Assembly (NCBI GenBank): GCA_022432975.1
Contig: CM039505.1
Coordinates: forward strand, 52,117,749 to 52,181,748
Length of the DNA stretch: 64,000 bases
Direction of reading: 5' to 3'
From: Begonia masoniana
Lineage: Eukaryota; Streptophyta; Magnoliopsida; Cucurbitales; Begoniaceae
Shown: positions 47,099-58,259 of the stretch, piece by piece
Position numbering within the stretch: the stretch's first letter is position 1
How the letters are laid out: each line of letters begins with the position of its first letter
Program-made: the position numbers and the translations under genes
The notes under the pieces: generated by a model
Seen by the model: only the letters and a program-made list of their open reading frames with translations
Database searches by the model: none
What the model was told of the DNA's origin: nothing

Positions 47099-50000
47099 AT
47101 GCCGGCGAATTCGTCGGCGCTCCTTATCCTCAAACCCCGGTTCAAACTATATCTTAAACCTTTCATCCTCCAATCTTCATCTCTTGCTCTCAATATTGAT
47201 TTTAGATTTCCGATTCGCCGGATACCTTTCCTTTACAACTCTCGAACTCACTCTTCTCTATCCTCTGACGCATCGGTAAGGTCTGTTGCTGATAATGGAA
47301 GTGGAGGTGGTAGGTCAGGAGCGCTATCTCCGCCCCCGGTTTTGGAAGATGTTCAGAGAATTGATGTAAATCCTCCTAAAGGCACCAGGGACTTCCCTCC
47401 CGAAGATATGCGCCTCCGCAACTGGCTTTTTCTCAATTTCAGAGAGGTATGAATATTTTCTTGTCACATTAAGAAAATTTTGATGGTTTTGTATTTGAAC
47501 TTGAACTGTGTTTTGTTTGCCTTTAGGTTTCTCGGCTGTTTGGTTTTGAGGAGGTGGATTTTCCCGTGCTCGAGTCTGAAGCACTGTTTATTAGAAAAGC
47601 CGGGGAGGAGATTAGGGACCAGGTTTATGCATTATTTGAGTTTTTACTGTCCTTTAGTGAGCTTTCAATTCCGTCACAGTGCTTCGATGAATATTCTCCG
47701 TATTTATATGGCAGTTGCTTCAAGGTCATACAGGTTTTAATAGATTGATAGTGTGACTGCAATTACTAGCTGTTAAAAATTGCGGCATGTAGTCAAATGC
47801 AAGGATATAAATGTTATAAGCATTACCATGTATCACTTGTTTCTTCAATTTTATTGACCATGTTTCCAGCGAAATGGAAAGCATATGAATTTCAACGAGT
47901 TGTCTTTGTATGTTTTGGTTTTTCAGCTCTATTGTTTTGAAGATCGAGGAAATCGCCGTGTTGCCTTAAGGCCAGAGCTCACTCCGTCTTTAGCGAGGCT
48001 AGTTATACAGAAAGGGTACAACTTGTAACTACACTGTGATGATGGTTTTTTGAAAAAAAAAATGGCATAGTATCATTGTCCTTCATACGTGTGCATCCAT
48101 GTATGGATGTCCCTATCTGTATTTTCTGTATTATGAGTGTTTGAGTAAATGAGTTCATGTATTTTTACTTTTCATATTTATCATCTTCCCACCAAAGCAT
48201 AGATGCAAAAATTTTATTTCCATCTTATTCTTTTCTACCCAGAAAATCTGTATCGCTTCCACTAAAATGGTTTGCCATAGGACAATGCTGGCGATATGAG
48301 AGAATGACCAGGGGACGTCGTCGTGAGCACTACCAGTGGAATATGGACATCATTGGTGTACCTGAAGTCACGGTATATGCAATTAACTTGATTCTATTAT
48401 TTCATGATTATGTTCTCGGTTGCAGCTTTCCTGTTCTCTGAATTGTTGTCCTTGCAAGCAAGCATAAGATTCTCATTCTATACTTACTTTCTGAAATTTT
48501 ATAGTTCTGAATCATGTTGTTAAAATATGCTCCTATTGACATCACAATTGACATTGATGGAAGATGTGAAGGTATCTAATTCTCCCATCTTTTTTAAAGC
48601 AACTATTAATGAAACTTTAGATCTGTTTCTCGAGACATAGTAAACTAGATTGGGCATGGTTACTCAGTGAAAATTTTATTCTCACATGTTGTACTTTGTT
48701 TATGTGAATATTTTTGGCCTTTTTGTCCTATTTTGTAGGCTGAAGCAGAACTTTTATCTTCAATTGTCACCTTTTTCAAGCGAATTGGAATTACATCCTC
48801 AGATGTTGGATTTAAGGTTTCAAGCAGAAAGGTGTGATACGATGTTTATTCTACATTTCAGTGGTAAAATCTGGAAACTTTAATGGGTTGTATCCTCTGT
48901 TTATTTTTTCAGGTTTTACAAGAAGTTTTGAGATGTTATTCCATTCCTGAAAATCTTTTTGGTAAAGTTTGCATTATCATAGACAAGGTTAGTATTAATT
49001 ATTTATCATGAAATTTTATATAATCACTTTGTTGTTCTTTTTCCAAATATCTTGTTGTGGAAGGACTAAAATACATCTTCTTGTTGTACAATTCTTGAGG
49101 TTGCTGAGTTTTGTTTTGACTGCTCGCCCCCTTTATAAAGTTTTGTTTTTATATTTACCTCTTTTACCAATAAAAAAAGACAAGGTTAGTGCCATCATCT
49201 TCAAGTTTGCATTCTGTCATTCTGGCTGTTCAGAATGTTTTAGTGTATCTCGAAGGTTAATTATTTTCTGTGAATGTCATGTGATAGGAAATTCATTCAG
49301 GGTTTCTTAGTGAATTATTATGTGTAGAGTCTTCCAAGTTATTTTGGTGGTTGATATAGAGAATCTTTACATATTATTATTTTTTTCCTTTGTTTATGTT
49401 ATTACTGGAAAGCAGATCGAAAAGATTCCATTAGAAGAAATAAAAAAAGAGTTGATGTTTACTGGTGTATCTGAAGAGGCTATCAATGAACTATTGGAAG
49501 TTCTTTCAATCAAGTCATTGGAGAAGTTGGAAGGTTAGTTCTTCATACTAATCTTTGAACTGAAAATGGAAAATAACAATATTGAGTTAATTCTGTGTTG
49601 CGTGGTGAATGAAGCTATATAAACCTGCAAAGATAAATTCTACAGAAAGCAATAGAATTTCCACAAATCCAAAATTAGAACAATTACTTCATACTCGGAA
49701 AGAAGAAAGAAAACAATGTTTCCAAAACAAATCATAATACGTCCCTCTCAAATCCCCACTCAACGGCCATATATCTCCCTCCTCTAATCAACTCCTCGCT
49801 CCACTACTAACCAAAACAGCCACGTCATTGAGTAATTCCCAGCCTACCCTGCTTTCTATGATAAGTTTTTCCAAACAAACGAGTGTCCTCACTCCTATTC
49901 GTATCATTACTCCCGCACTTCGAAGAGACCTTGTCCTCAAGGTCAAAATAAGGAAATCTGATCTTCATTTCTTCGACGGTTCTGACTGGTGGAAGATTCT

Positions 50001-52454
50001 GACCGGCGAGAAGATCGAGTGAAGTACAACGGGAAATCATAACATCCTGCCCACTAGGACGCAGCACGAGATCTTTATTAGTTTTTAGATCATTATGCAT
50101 CCATCTTCTCGTAATGGGGGAAGAATAGTTAGACAATACAATTAGTATCAATGTGTCTGTATGAACGACTGTTTCAGCAGCCATAGATGGTGAAGTTTGG
50201 AGAAGCTATAACATGAATTTGTTTGGAACTGTGAATTTTAATATTGTGGCTGGATTTAATAAATTTTTGGATACATATCAGTGAACCTTAAAGTTAAGGG
50301 GCTCATGCAACCAACACCTTATACTTTAAATTTTGGTAAACAGGGCTTCATAGATAGAGGTTTTAGCTACTGACACCCTCACTATCACGGTCTGTTAATT
50401 CCATAGATAAAATAGGGGAAGAGCAACTTTGCAATGGAGAATCCATTGTTTGAGAATCCCCAGGATCCTCTCAGAAAAAGTATTGTCAGAGAGGTTGAAA
50501 AGCTGCAGGCTATCGAGATGCCCGTTTTCGTGCAAAAAAACTCCTTTCCATAACCATGGTGTCTAGTCGTGATAATCTTAGTTCTCTAAAACTCAAAAAG
50601 GATCACCTAGAATAGAATACTTGAAACACAACGACAACGTACCATCTGAACTAAGACTAAACAACGAGAAAGAGAAAAGGCAAAGAAAAAGACTCCCCAC
50701 AACAGTAAAATGACCGCCATTGTTACAGCTTTTCCCGAGAAAGAGTATTGATTAAAACTGTTTCCCCTTTGTTGTGATTTCAAAAGAGTAGTATTGATTG
50801 AAAAGAAGAGTGTTGATTCTCAACTTAGCAGAGACACGGTAAGCCGGAAACAGTTCTCTCCTCCTCCCCCTTGATTTCAAGGTGTCGGTTGCTAAGACAT
50901 CTAACTAAGAGGTGTTATTTAACAAAATTTAAAATATGAGGTGTTGGTTCCATGAACACCCAATTTTGGGGTACATATTGATATTTACCTTAAATTTTTT
51001 ATCCAAAACTTTTATTCTCTTTAGGGAACTTTCCTAAATGGAATAAATTCTGCGATTACCTTGTTAAAGTCCATGTAATTGCACTTTACATTGGAAGTTA
51101 AGTATATTAAGGAAAGAAGATTGTACTTTGTTTAGGTCTATTTATGAATCTGCTTTGATGTTGTTCTTTTTCTGGAAGTACGACTATAATGATAAGTACT
51201 GTTTTTATATGTATGAAATATTTCTGTATAGAGATTCTTGGTGGGGCTGGAGAAGCAGTTTCTGATCTTAAGAAGCTATTTTCACTGGCTGAAAAGTTTG
51301 GATATGCTGATTGGATTCAATTTGATGCATCCATTGTCCGTGGTTTGGCCTACTACACTGGTATTGTCTTCGAGGTTAGACTTGCTATAGGGCTTCTTAT
51401 GTGCCTTTTTCCATATATTATTGTTATAAAGAAGGCATTATAGTTTTTATTGCTACTTCATTATATCTTTTCTCTCCATTACCTCGTGGCTTGGAAAATT
51501 CTACGTGGTACTTTACTCAGTTGATTTTCTTTTCCTGCCTCTTTTTTTTTTGGGTCAATTCTTCTGATTTTTGTCCTATGGAAATCTGTTCTTGGCTACA
51601 TCATACTTTTCTCCAAATTCTTTTCTCCCTAATGGTGTATTGTGTTCCAGGGATTTGATAGAGAGGGAAAGTTGCGAGCCATTTGTGGAGGTGGAAGATA
51701 TGATCATTTACTCTCAACATATGGGGGTGATGACGTACCTGCTTGTGGATTTGGATTTGGTGATGCCGTTGTTGTAGAAGTGAGTTTAAGTAGTCTTTTC
51801 TCTTCTTTTCTTTTGATTTCTAATGACGATCAAATTTATGAAATGCTTTATTATTAACATTTTATTGCAATTTATGGAGCTTAACATGCGAAAAAACGCT
51901 ATCTATGATCATTTATGTTTCACTTTTTGTTCTTGTCGTGTTAGTTCAATTAAAGTTGCTGGTCATTGCAATTCTCCCATTGTGACTGTTGTAGTTTTGC
52001 ATCTTCAATTTTTCACCTCGAGTATTCTGTACCTTTATCCCAAAACATTCCATTGGACAGTTGCTCAAGGAGAAAGGTCTTCTACCAGATCTAAGCCCCC
52101 AAGTAGAGAACATTGTCTGTGCTCTTGATCCTGATCTTCAAGGAGCAGCTGCAATGGTTGCAACTATTCTCCGAGAAAAGGGCCAAAGCGTTGATTTGGT
52201 TGTGGAGAATAAACCCCTTAAATGGTATGAAATTTAATCCCTCGACATTCACCGAACCCTCTGTCTCCTGATATTATTACCATTAGCTATAGTCAAATAA
52301 TTGATTTCTTTTCAGGGTTTTCAAACGGGCAGCACGAATTAATGCCAACAGACTGATATTGGTAGGAAGCTCAGAGTGGCAAAAGGGTATGGTTGTGGTA
52401 AAAATCCTCTCCTCCGGCGAGCAACACGAGATCAAACTGGACGAACTGGAGTAA
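47099..52454 (+). CDS. HRS1: Histidyl-tRNA synthetase, organellar type
   Basis: Class II synthetase that charges tRNA-His. Eleven exons: 47099-47446, 47527-47622, 47927-48015, 48243-48372, 48739-48831, 48913-48987, 49416-49533, 51232-51374, 51651-51779, 52061-52224, 52316-52454; 1524 bases, 507 residues. The first about 75 residues ([20 protein letters not shown]...) are basic and serine-rich, a likely chloroplast/mitochondrial transit peptide. Motif 1 region: [20 protein letters not shown]. Motif 2: [11 protein letters not shown] and [20 protein letters not shown]. Histidine-specific signatures: [12 protein letters not shown] and [11 protein letters not shown]; motif 3: CGFGFGDAV. The C-terminal anticodon-binding domain ends KLDELE. 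The frame is open 34 codons further upstream, but that part carries no family match, so the methionine at 47099 is chosen. Intron 7 is long (49534-51231) with transposon debris. Resembles the single Arabidopsis organellar enzyme. Confidence 0.95.
49825..50184 (-). pseudogene. Ty3/gypsy polyprotein 3' remnant in HRS1 intron 7
   Basis: A minus-strand frame contains [20 protein letters not shown] followed by GSNDT. The pattern FP-x-F-x-LEDKV-x-GG/S-N-D is what I know from the C-terminal tail of plant Ty3/gypsy polyproteins. The short length and the lack of integrase or reverse transcriptase mark it as a fragment. The assignment rests on this one motif. Confidence 0.45.
50283..50985. mobile_element. 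Inverted-repeat element in HRS1 intron 7
   Basis: Arms of about 120 bases. Left (50283-50395): CATGCAACCAACACCTTATA, CTTTAAATTTTGGTAAAC, TAGAGGTTTTAGCTACTGAC. Complement of right (50860-50985): CATGGAACCAACACCTCATA, TTTTAAATTTTGTTAAAT, TAGATGTCTTAGCAACCGAC. No coding capacity seen. The boundaries are approximate and no target duplication is sure. Confidence 0.5.
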
Positions 52455-53600
52455 CAATTATTGATTAATCCAAGATTTATCATACTTCCAGCTTTGGTTG
52501 GTAAGTTTCTTCTTCCTATTTTTTTTTTCACTGTCAAAGATGTCTGCAAAAGTGAAATTTCTAAATTTTGAATAATTGAACGAGGTCATAAACGTCACGT
52601 CTGGGTATGAAATTAGAATGTAAACTCTTGATTCATCTTTGTCTTTTCCTGCAACAAAGAATGGCTCCAGAACGTGGAAGACAGTAGAAGGTGCTGGATA
52701 GTTCAGATGGGGGGAAGTAAGAGATGAAGTGAGAGAGAAAGCCGTAATTTTGTCACTTGGTGGAGCGGCTGCACATGTATGCTTTGTGAAAGTTTGTGTT
52801 CAACGGCCACAAGACAGAGAGGTAACAGAGATATGAAATAATGGAGGTTCCCACTTTTTTTGTCTTCTTTTATTTATTGTTATTTTTGTTCTATCAATTG
52901 TATGATAGTCCTCTCGTTTTCTCCCTCAGGCCTCACCCACCCTTCGTCCTCTCTCTCTCTCTCTCTTTCTCCATACTTTGTAGTTTGTTGTGTGAGAAGA
53001 TGGGATTAAATTGCAGGTCGACCAACTTTTGGGTCTTTTTTTTTACTGTCTACTTAATCAATCTCAGTACTTTATATTCTAAGTCGAATGATAATTTCAA
53101 GTAATTTTTGTGTTATTTTACGAAACTAGTTGAATTTTTACGAATTGTTAGCAGATTATCGATGCATTATTTGGTTGTGTCAAGTGTTGAGGATGGTTAC
53201 TGTCACCCGGTGTTACAAATAAAATTATAAATATTATACGAATGAGTGAATAATATGTCAAATTAAAACCTCAAAGCATGTAAGATGTTAATGATTTGGT
53301 TTAGATTGCAATAATTCAATCAATGACTAAATGACTCGTAATCACTGCATCTACGTGAAAAATTAGAGTGCAAACGTAGTATTATTTTTTTTATTGAAAC
53401 GTGATTACATGCAATATATAAGTAGTCATAAATTAATTCGAGCGACGTACAAGTAGATATTAAACATTAACAACGAATGATCAGGCTCGGGGACACAAAC
53501 CTACTCGTCACGTCACATGTAACACGCATAAATCTACTCGCAACTATAATCTACCATGCATGTGCATGTTGTCTTAATGGTCCCAAAGACGAAGTTAAAA
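52455..53600. other. Intergenic, HRS1 3' UTR and AT-rich DNA
   Basis: No further gene is seen. The first part is the HRS1 3' UTR. A CT-rich run lies at about 52952-52972. Confidence 0.5.
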
Positions 53601-53618
53601 GAACAAAAGTGAGGGGTC

Positions 53619-53658
53619 GGGTTAGGGTTGGGTTAGGGTTAGGGTTAGGTTAGGGTTG
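53619..53658. repeat. Interstitial TTAGGG-like tract
   Basis: Imperfect run of GGTTAGGGTT units about 480 bases upstream of the MIR530 hairpin. Plant telomeres normally use TTTAGGG; here the spacing is mostly six bases with five- and seven-base slips. Confidence 0.8.
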
Positions 53659-53940
53659 AAAGGAAGGAGCAGCATGAAGTGTAGAGGAGGGGGAGGGTTC
53701 ATGGACACTTGGTGGCTCAACCACCGGTTGTTGAAAATGCCCTAATTTTACTATTATTTAACCAAACCATCGTACGTGTAGGTTCCACCGTCTATTGAAT
53801 GGCAACGTGGACAAACACTCCTTATTGTCCTCGTGGCTTCTTCTTATTGGTTACTAACGTTAAATCCCACGTGGCTCACCTTAGTATCACGTGGCCTCCC
53901 TCCCCTCTTCTTCTTCTTCAAGGCATGACTGGACCCCCGG

Positions 53941-53956
53941 AAACCCTAGATAAATA
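53941..53956 (+). promoter_or_regulatory. Probable core promoter of MIR530: telo-box and TATA-like
   Basis: AAACCCTA (53941-53948, a telo-box) is followed at once by GATAAATA, a weak TATA-like sequence. A CT-rich leader with a (CT)n run follows. The hairpin begins about 170 bases downstream. Inferred from layout. Confidence 0.35.
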
Positions 53957-54013
53957 GCCCCCCCTCGGCCCCCTCCTGAAACAACAACCCTACTGCATGG
54001 ATCTCTCTCGTCG

Positions 54014-54036
54014 CTCTCTCTCTCTCTCTCTCTCTC
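54014..54036. repeat. (CT)n microsatellite in the MIR530 leader
   Basis: Run of CT repeats. Another lies at 54306-54336, just after the hairpin. Confidence 0.9.
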
Positions 54037-54117
54037 ACTCTCAGTCTGTCTCTTTCTAGTTTGGGTTCATAGAGAAACTTGAAAATGCCCGGGCTACGGC
54101 TCAGGTGGAGGGCAACA

Positions 54118-54218
54118 GTCAAGTCCACCATTTTTCTGCATTTGCACCTGCACCTTATTCTTCTCTTTTTGTGGGAGACGAAAGGTGCAGGTGCAGGTGC
54201 AGATGAATGTTGACTTGG
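54118..54218 (+). ncRNA. MIR530: MIR530 precursor hairpin
   Basis: The 5' arm at 54137-54156 reads TGCATTTGCACCTGCACCTT, the mature miR530 sequence known from rice, poplar and other flowering plants. The 3' arm at 54182-54201, AAGGTGCAGGTGCAGGTGCA, pairs with all 20 bases, with two G:U pairs. The stem continues into the loop (TTCTTCTC with GGAGACGAA, one mismatch; terminal loop around 54166-54174) and below (CAAGTC at 54120-54125 with GACTTG at 54212-54217). A star strand with a two-base overhang would be about 54184-54203. No protein-coding frame competes. In rice the reported target is the Plus-3-domain gene OsPL3; the target in this plant is unknown. Upstream lie a CT-rich leader and a TATA-like site on the same strand. 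Confidence 0.92.
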
Positions 54219-54302
54219 TCCCTATCGCTCTCCTTTGGCTTGTTGAAACTTTTTGAATATCAAAAACCCTACCTCTCCTCTATTTTGCAAGGCGAGGACT
54301 GA

Positions 54303-54339
<37 letters not shown>

Positions 54340-57300
54340 CTGCTTAAACTTCATTTTTTGTTCCATTTTAATGGATTTTGACGTTGTTCTTCAATATCAA
54401 GAATTTCATATAAAGTTTTCTAAACCTTTCTTTCTTTTTTAACCCCCCAAAACTAGGGTTAGGGCTGATTTTGTAATCCAAATACCAGAAAGATGTATTT
54501 ATCTCTGAAATTTATGATTCAGTTCAAGAATTTCGTTTGAAGCTTGTACTTTCTTTTACAAACCAAAACTAGGGTAAGGGCCGATTTTGATAATCCGAAC
54601 ACCAGAAGCATGTATCTATATCTGAAATTTCTGACTCAGTTCAATCATTTAATTTTGAAGGTTTCTTAAGCTTTTTCTTTTTTTTACCCACCAAAACTAG
54701 GGTTAGGGCTGATTTTTTAATTCAAGAATTTCATTCAAAGTTTTCTCAAGTTTTTACTTCTTTTCTACCCACCAAAACTAGGGCTAGGGCTGATTTTATA
54801 ATCCGAGTACCAGAGACATGTAATTACCTCTGAAACTTATGATTCAGTTTTGCAAATGAAAAAGATTGTTTACAAAATGAAGACAGACTCAAAACCTTCA
54901 TGATTTTGACTGCTTGTAGAACTATTTCTTCAAGAACACTGCCAAACTAACTAATGGGATGTTTGATATTACTGATATAGATTTCTTGAAACTTATTATT
55001 TCATACTTTTAATGTTTGTTCATCGTTTAATTGCAGAAAATAATTAGTTCTTTTTCTTTCTTTGAAATATTAGGTCTGGAAGAGGACCGAGTTTCCCTTC
55101 TCTTGATCTGGATGCTCCCTTCAACCCTAAATGCCCCAGAAGGGTGGAAACTCCATGGACTGACCCATATATAAACTTCTTTAATTTGTTCTTCCCAGTT
55201 TTTTTAAATAATTTCACTCAAATTTTAATTTTTTAATCACTTTCTTGTTTAATGCTTATTAATCGTTTGACTGCAGGAAAGAAATAGCTTTTTTGAAATA
55301 TTAGGTCAGGAAGAGGATCAAGCATCCCCAATCTTGATCTTGATGCTCCCTTCAACCATAAAGGCGCCAAGAATGGAGGAAAATCCATGAACTGCTTAAT
55401 TTATTTTTCTAGTTCATGTGTATGCTCTGAAGTTTTTAATAATTTTACTCAAGTTTAAATTTTTTTAATCAATTAATCATCCAACTACTCATCTCTCTTC
55501 TTGTGATTGCTATTATAAACAATAGATTAAACGAGTATGATCATGTAATATGATAACTTAAAAGCAATCAACCATTTGATTAATTACTTTTGAAAGGTTA
55601 GTTTATCGACCATTGATCTTATTAAAAAGGTTAAAACAACTATGAACTGGCCGCAACAAGTCTCAGAAACTTGTGTTCTATGCATTTTTTTTTTCTGTCA
55701 GAACGTAGGATTATCATGCTTAAGTTATATCAGAAAATCTCTATCGATTTGAATGCTTGTAGAAGCATTTCTTCAAGAACACTGCCAACTAATGATAGAT
55801 TACATGAAATTGATTATTCGATACATTTTATGTCTATTAACCATTTGATTTCAGAACATAAGTAGTTTTTTTTATAAATATTATGTCAGGAAGAAGATCA
55901 AGTTTCCCTAATCTGGATCTTGATGCACTGTTTTCGTTCAACCGCTTCAGTGAAATGCGCTAATGGAGGAGAATCGATGAACTGACCCAATTTGTATTTT
56001 TTTCAAATATTTGTAGAGTTTTTAAATAATTTCACTCGAATTTAAATTTTACAACCAGTGAATATTCCTACTATTCATCTTTCTCTTTTTTTTTATGGTT
56101 GTTATCATAAACAGTAGATTTAACAAGAATGATCATGTTCTTCTGCATAATTTGAACTTTGATCACTTGGAAGCAGTGAAGAATTATAATTTCTTAAAAT
56201 TTTATTCCATAAATTACTTTTGGAAGGTAAATTATCAAACCTTCGACTTTTTTTTACACCCAACTCCGGCCCTGAGACATGTTTCAAAGTGCTTGTATCT
56301 ATTTGGGAGCTTATAGATATGGTATTCGAACTAGGTTTGAATTAATATCACAATCAACTTCTTTGTATAATTGATATTACGTGAGATAATGGCTATTGGA
56401 ATTAGACAAACCGCAACCGGTTTGAAATTCAGTTCCGAATTTTAAATACAGATAGATGAAGTTGATTTTGAAATTACAGTTCCAAAACTATTATCACAGA
56501 AAAATAGTCTCCTCTCTGATCCTCTATTAGCTTTTGAACAATGACACTCTTGTAGATTCTCCAATAGTTTCCCGTCACTGTCATCCTCGATCCGTTTGTG
56601 AAAGGAGTTTCCCTCAAAGATTGATTTCATGGAAAAGCACAAGGAGGGAACTTCGAATCATTGCCCGCTTGACAGGTATCGTTTCTGCTTAAACATCGGT
56701 TTATGGTTTACTTAATATATTTGCATAATATTGTGGAAGCGTGTGAATTTATGTTCCTAAATTTAGTTTTGTTGAAATATTATGTGAGGGAGAGGATCAA
56801 GTTTGCCCTAATCTTGATTTTGATGCTCTCTTCAACCCTAAATGCGCCTGGGTTATAACTTCTTTAATTTATTTTTTCCTCATTTTTATCTACCACTCAA
56901 TCTTCCTACTGTCTTATGATAAACAATAGATTTAACAAGTATGATGATGTATTTTATTCAATTTGATAACTTAAATGCAGATTAATTTCTCAAATATTTG
57001 ACTGTGTTTATACTTGATTGTTTTAGGACAACTGAAGGTATGATATTAATAAACAGCAATACTTAAGTGGCCATAGACATGTCTCAAACATAATGTTCTG
57101 TGTTTTTGAAGGAGATCCAGTAGATTCTCGACACAGCGATCTTCAGTCGATTATGAAAGGAGTTTTTCTCAAAGGGTGAGTTCGTTGAAAAGCACAAGAA
57201 GAGAACATCGAACAGATGAATCGATTTCGGTACTTAACATCGAACAGAAACCCGCTTTGCAGGTCTTTTCTCCTCTTCTAATATTGGTTTATGGTCTATT
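54219..57300. repeat. Degenerate repeats downstream of MIR530
   Basis: Three kinds of diverged copies. (a) CCAAAACTAGGG(T/C)TAGGGC, then TGATTTT..AATCC, near 54447, 54563, 54691 and 54772. (b) GAAATATTAGGTC(A/T)GGAAG with AGGATCAAG and TTGATCTTGATGCTCCCTTC near 55064, 55299, 55881 and 56774. (c) TTTCTTCAAGAACACTGCCAA near 54926 and 55770. A fourth pair, GAAAGGAGTTT(C/T)..CTCAAAG with GAAAAGCACAAG, lies near 56600 and 57155. Read in one frame, copies 1 and 2 of (b) give SGRG-x-SFP-x-LDLDAPFN; copy 3 ends soon after in a stop and copy 4 is broken. No gene can be supported. Confidence 0.7.
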
Positions 57301-57945
57301 ATGTATTTTTGCATTATAGTGTGGAATCATGTGCACTTAGATTAGTAGAATCTAGTATACGAGCCAAATCGAGTATTTTCATACGAAAAAAACATCTTCA
57401 TAAGTTGTATTAGATATTATTTTGTCATCAAACCAGCTTTCTGAATAAAATCATGACATCATGAAGATGACTTAGATATTCCATTGTTGAGGTAGTTTCT
57501 CAAATTATACTTATGATTAAATCATACTTATATGAGATACTTATGATGTAAAAGAGGATAACAAGGGAACTTAGTGGTGTCCAATAAAGATGGCCTAATT
57601 TTTCATGTATTGGACATGAATATTTGGGTGGCACCTGCGTGTTCTAATGACGCGGCAATGGCCTTAGAACATTACAACACCATCGAGATCTCAGTCCTGG
57701 GTGTTGTGGCACTTTCCCCCCTTGCGAGGTGTAGCGCTGAGCTTGTTGTTTATCGGGAATTTAGGCTTTATTACAATGATTTTATCTCCTATACCATTTT
57801 TGTGCAAGAATTTAGTTTTAGTTAGTAATTAAAACATGTGGAGCAAGAGATGATTACGAGCTAAGCGGATTTTCGATCTTGTAACACGTAGAAATTATTA
57901 GTTTTATCTAAGATTGTTGGGCCAACAAGTGACAGAGATAACTAT
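57301..57945. other. Intergenic; GC-richer patch 57620-57760
   Basis: AT-rich apart from a GC-richer patch (GTGGCACCTGCGTGTTCTAA...) that may be transposon debris. An 83-residue frame covers it, with no recognised domain. Confidence 0.4.
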
Positions 57946-57950
57946 GAAAT

Positions 57951-58229
57951 TGATAGGGATCCTGCAAATAACAATCCCAAGCAAAAACACAGCAACACTA
58001 TACCAACGGCAAACAACTAGAAAAGATAACAAATGTGGAGGAATTATAGAGCCTCCACTCTCTCCCTTTGCTGAGTTATTCGAGAGCCTCTGCTTCTCTC
58101 CCAACTTTTCCCAGTTTTTCCACCCCCGTAACACTCCCCTCTCCTCACATTTATAACCCACAAAATAACAAACTCCTAACAACCCTAATAATATTTCCTA
58201 AAATACCCTTTACTAATATATTCCTAACA
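57951..58229 (-). repeat. LTR1 (3' LTR in element sense)
   Basis: 279 bases, lacking seven bases (TATTGTC region after GGGATCC) present in LTR2; otherwise essentially identical. Confidence 0.85.
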
Positions 58230-58259
58230 ATACCGGCCGCTTAAAATTCCACCTTGTCC

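Noticed and set aside
57574..57825. 83-residue plus-strand frame in a GC-richer patch
   Set aside because: No domain recognised; more likely transposon debris.
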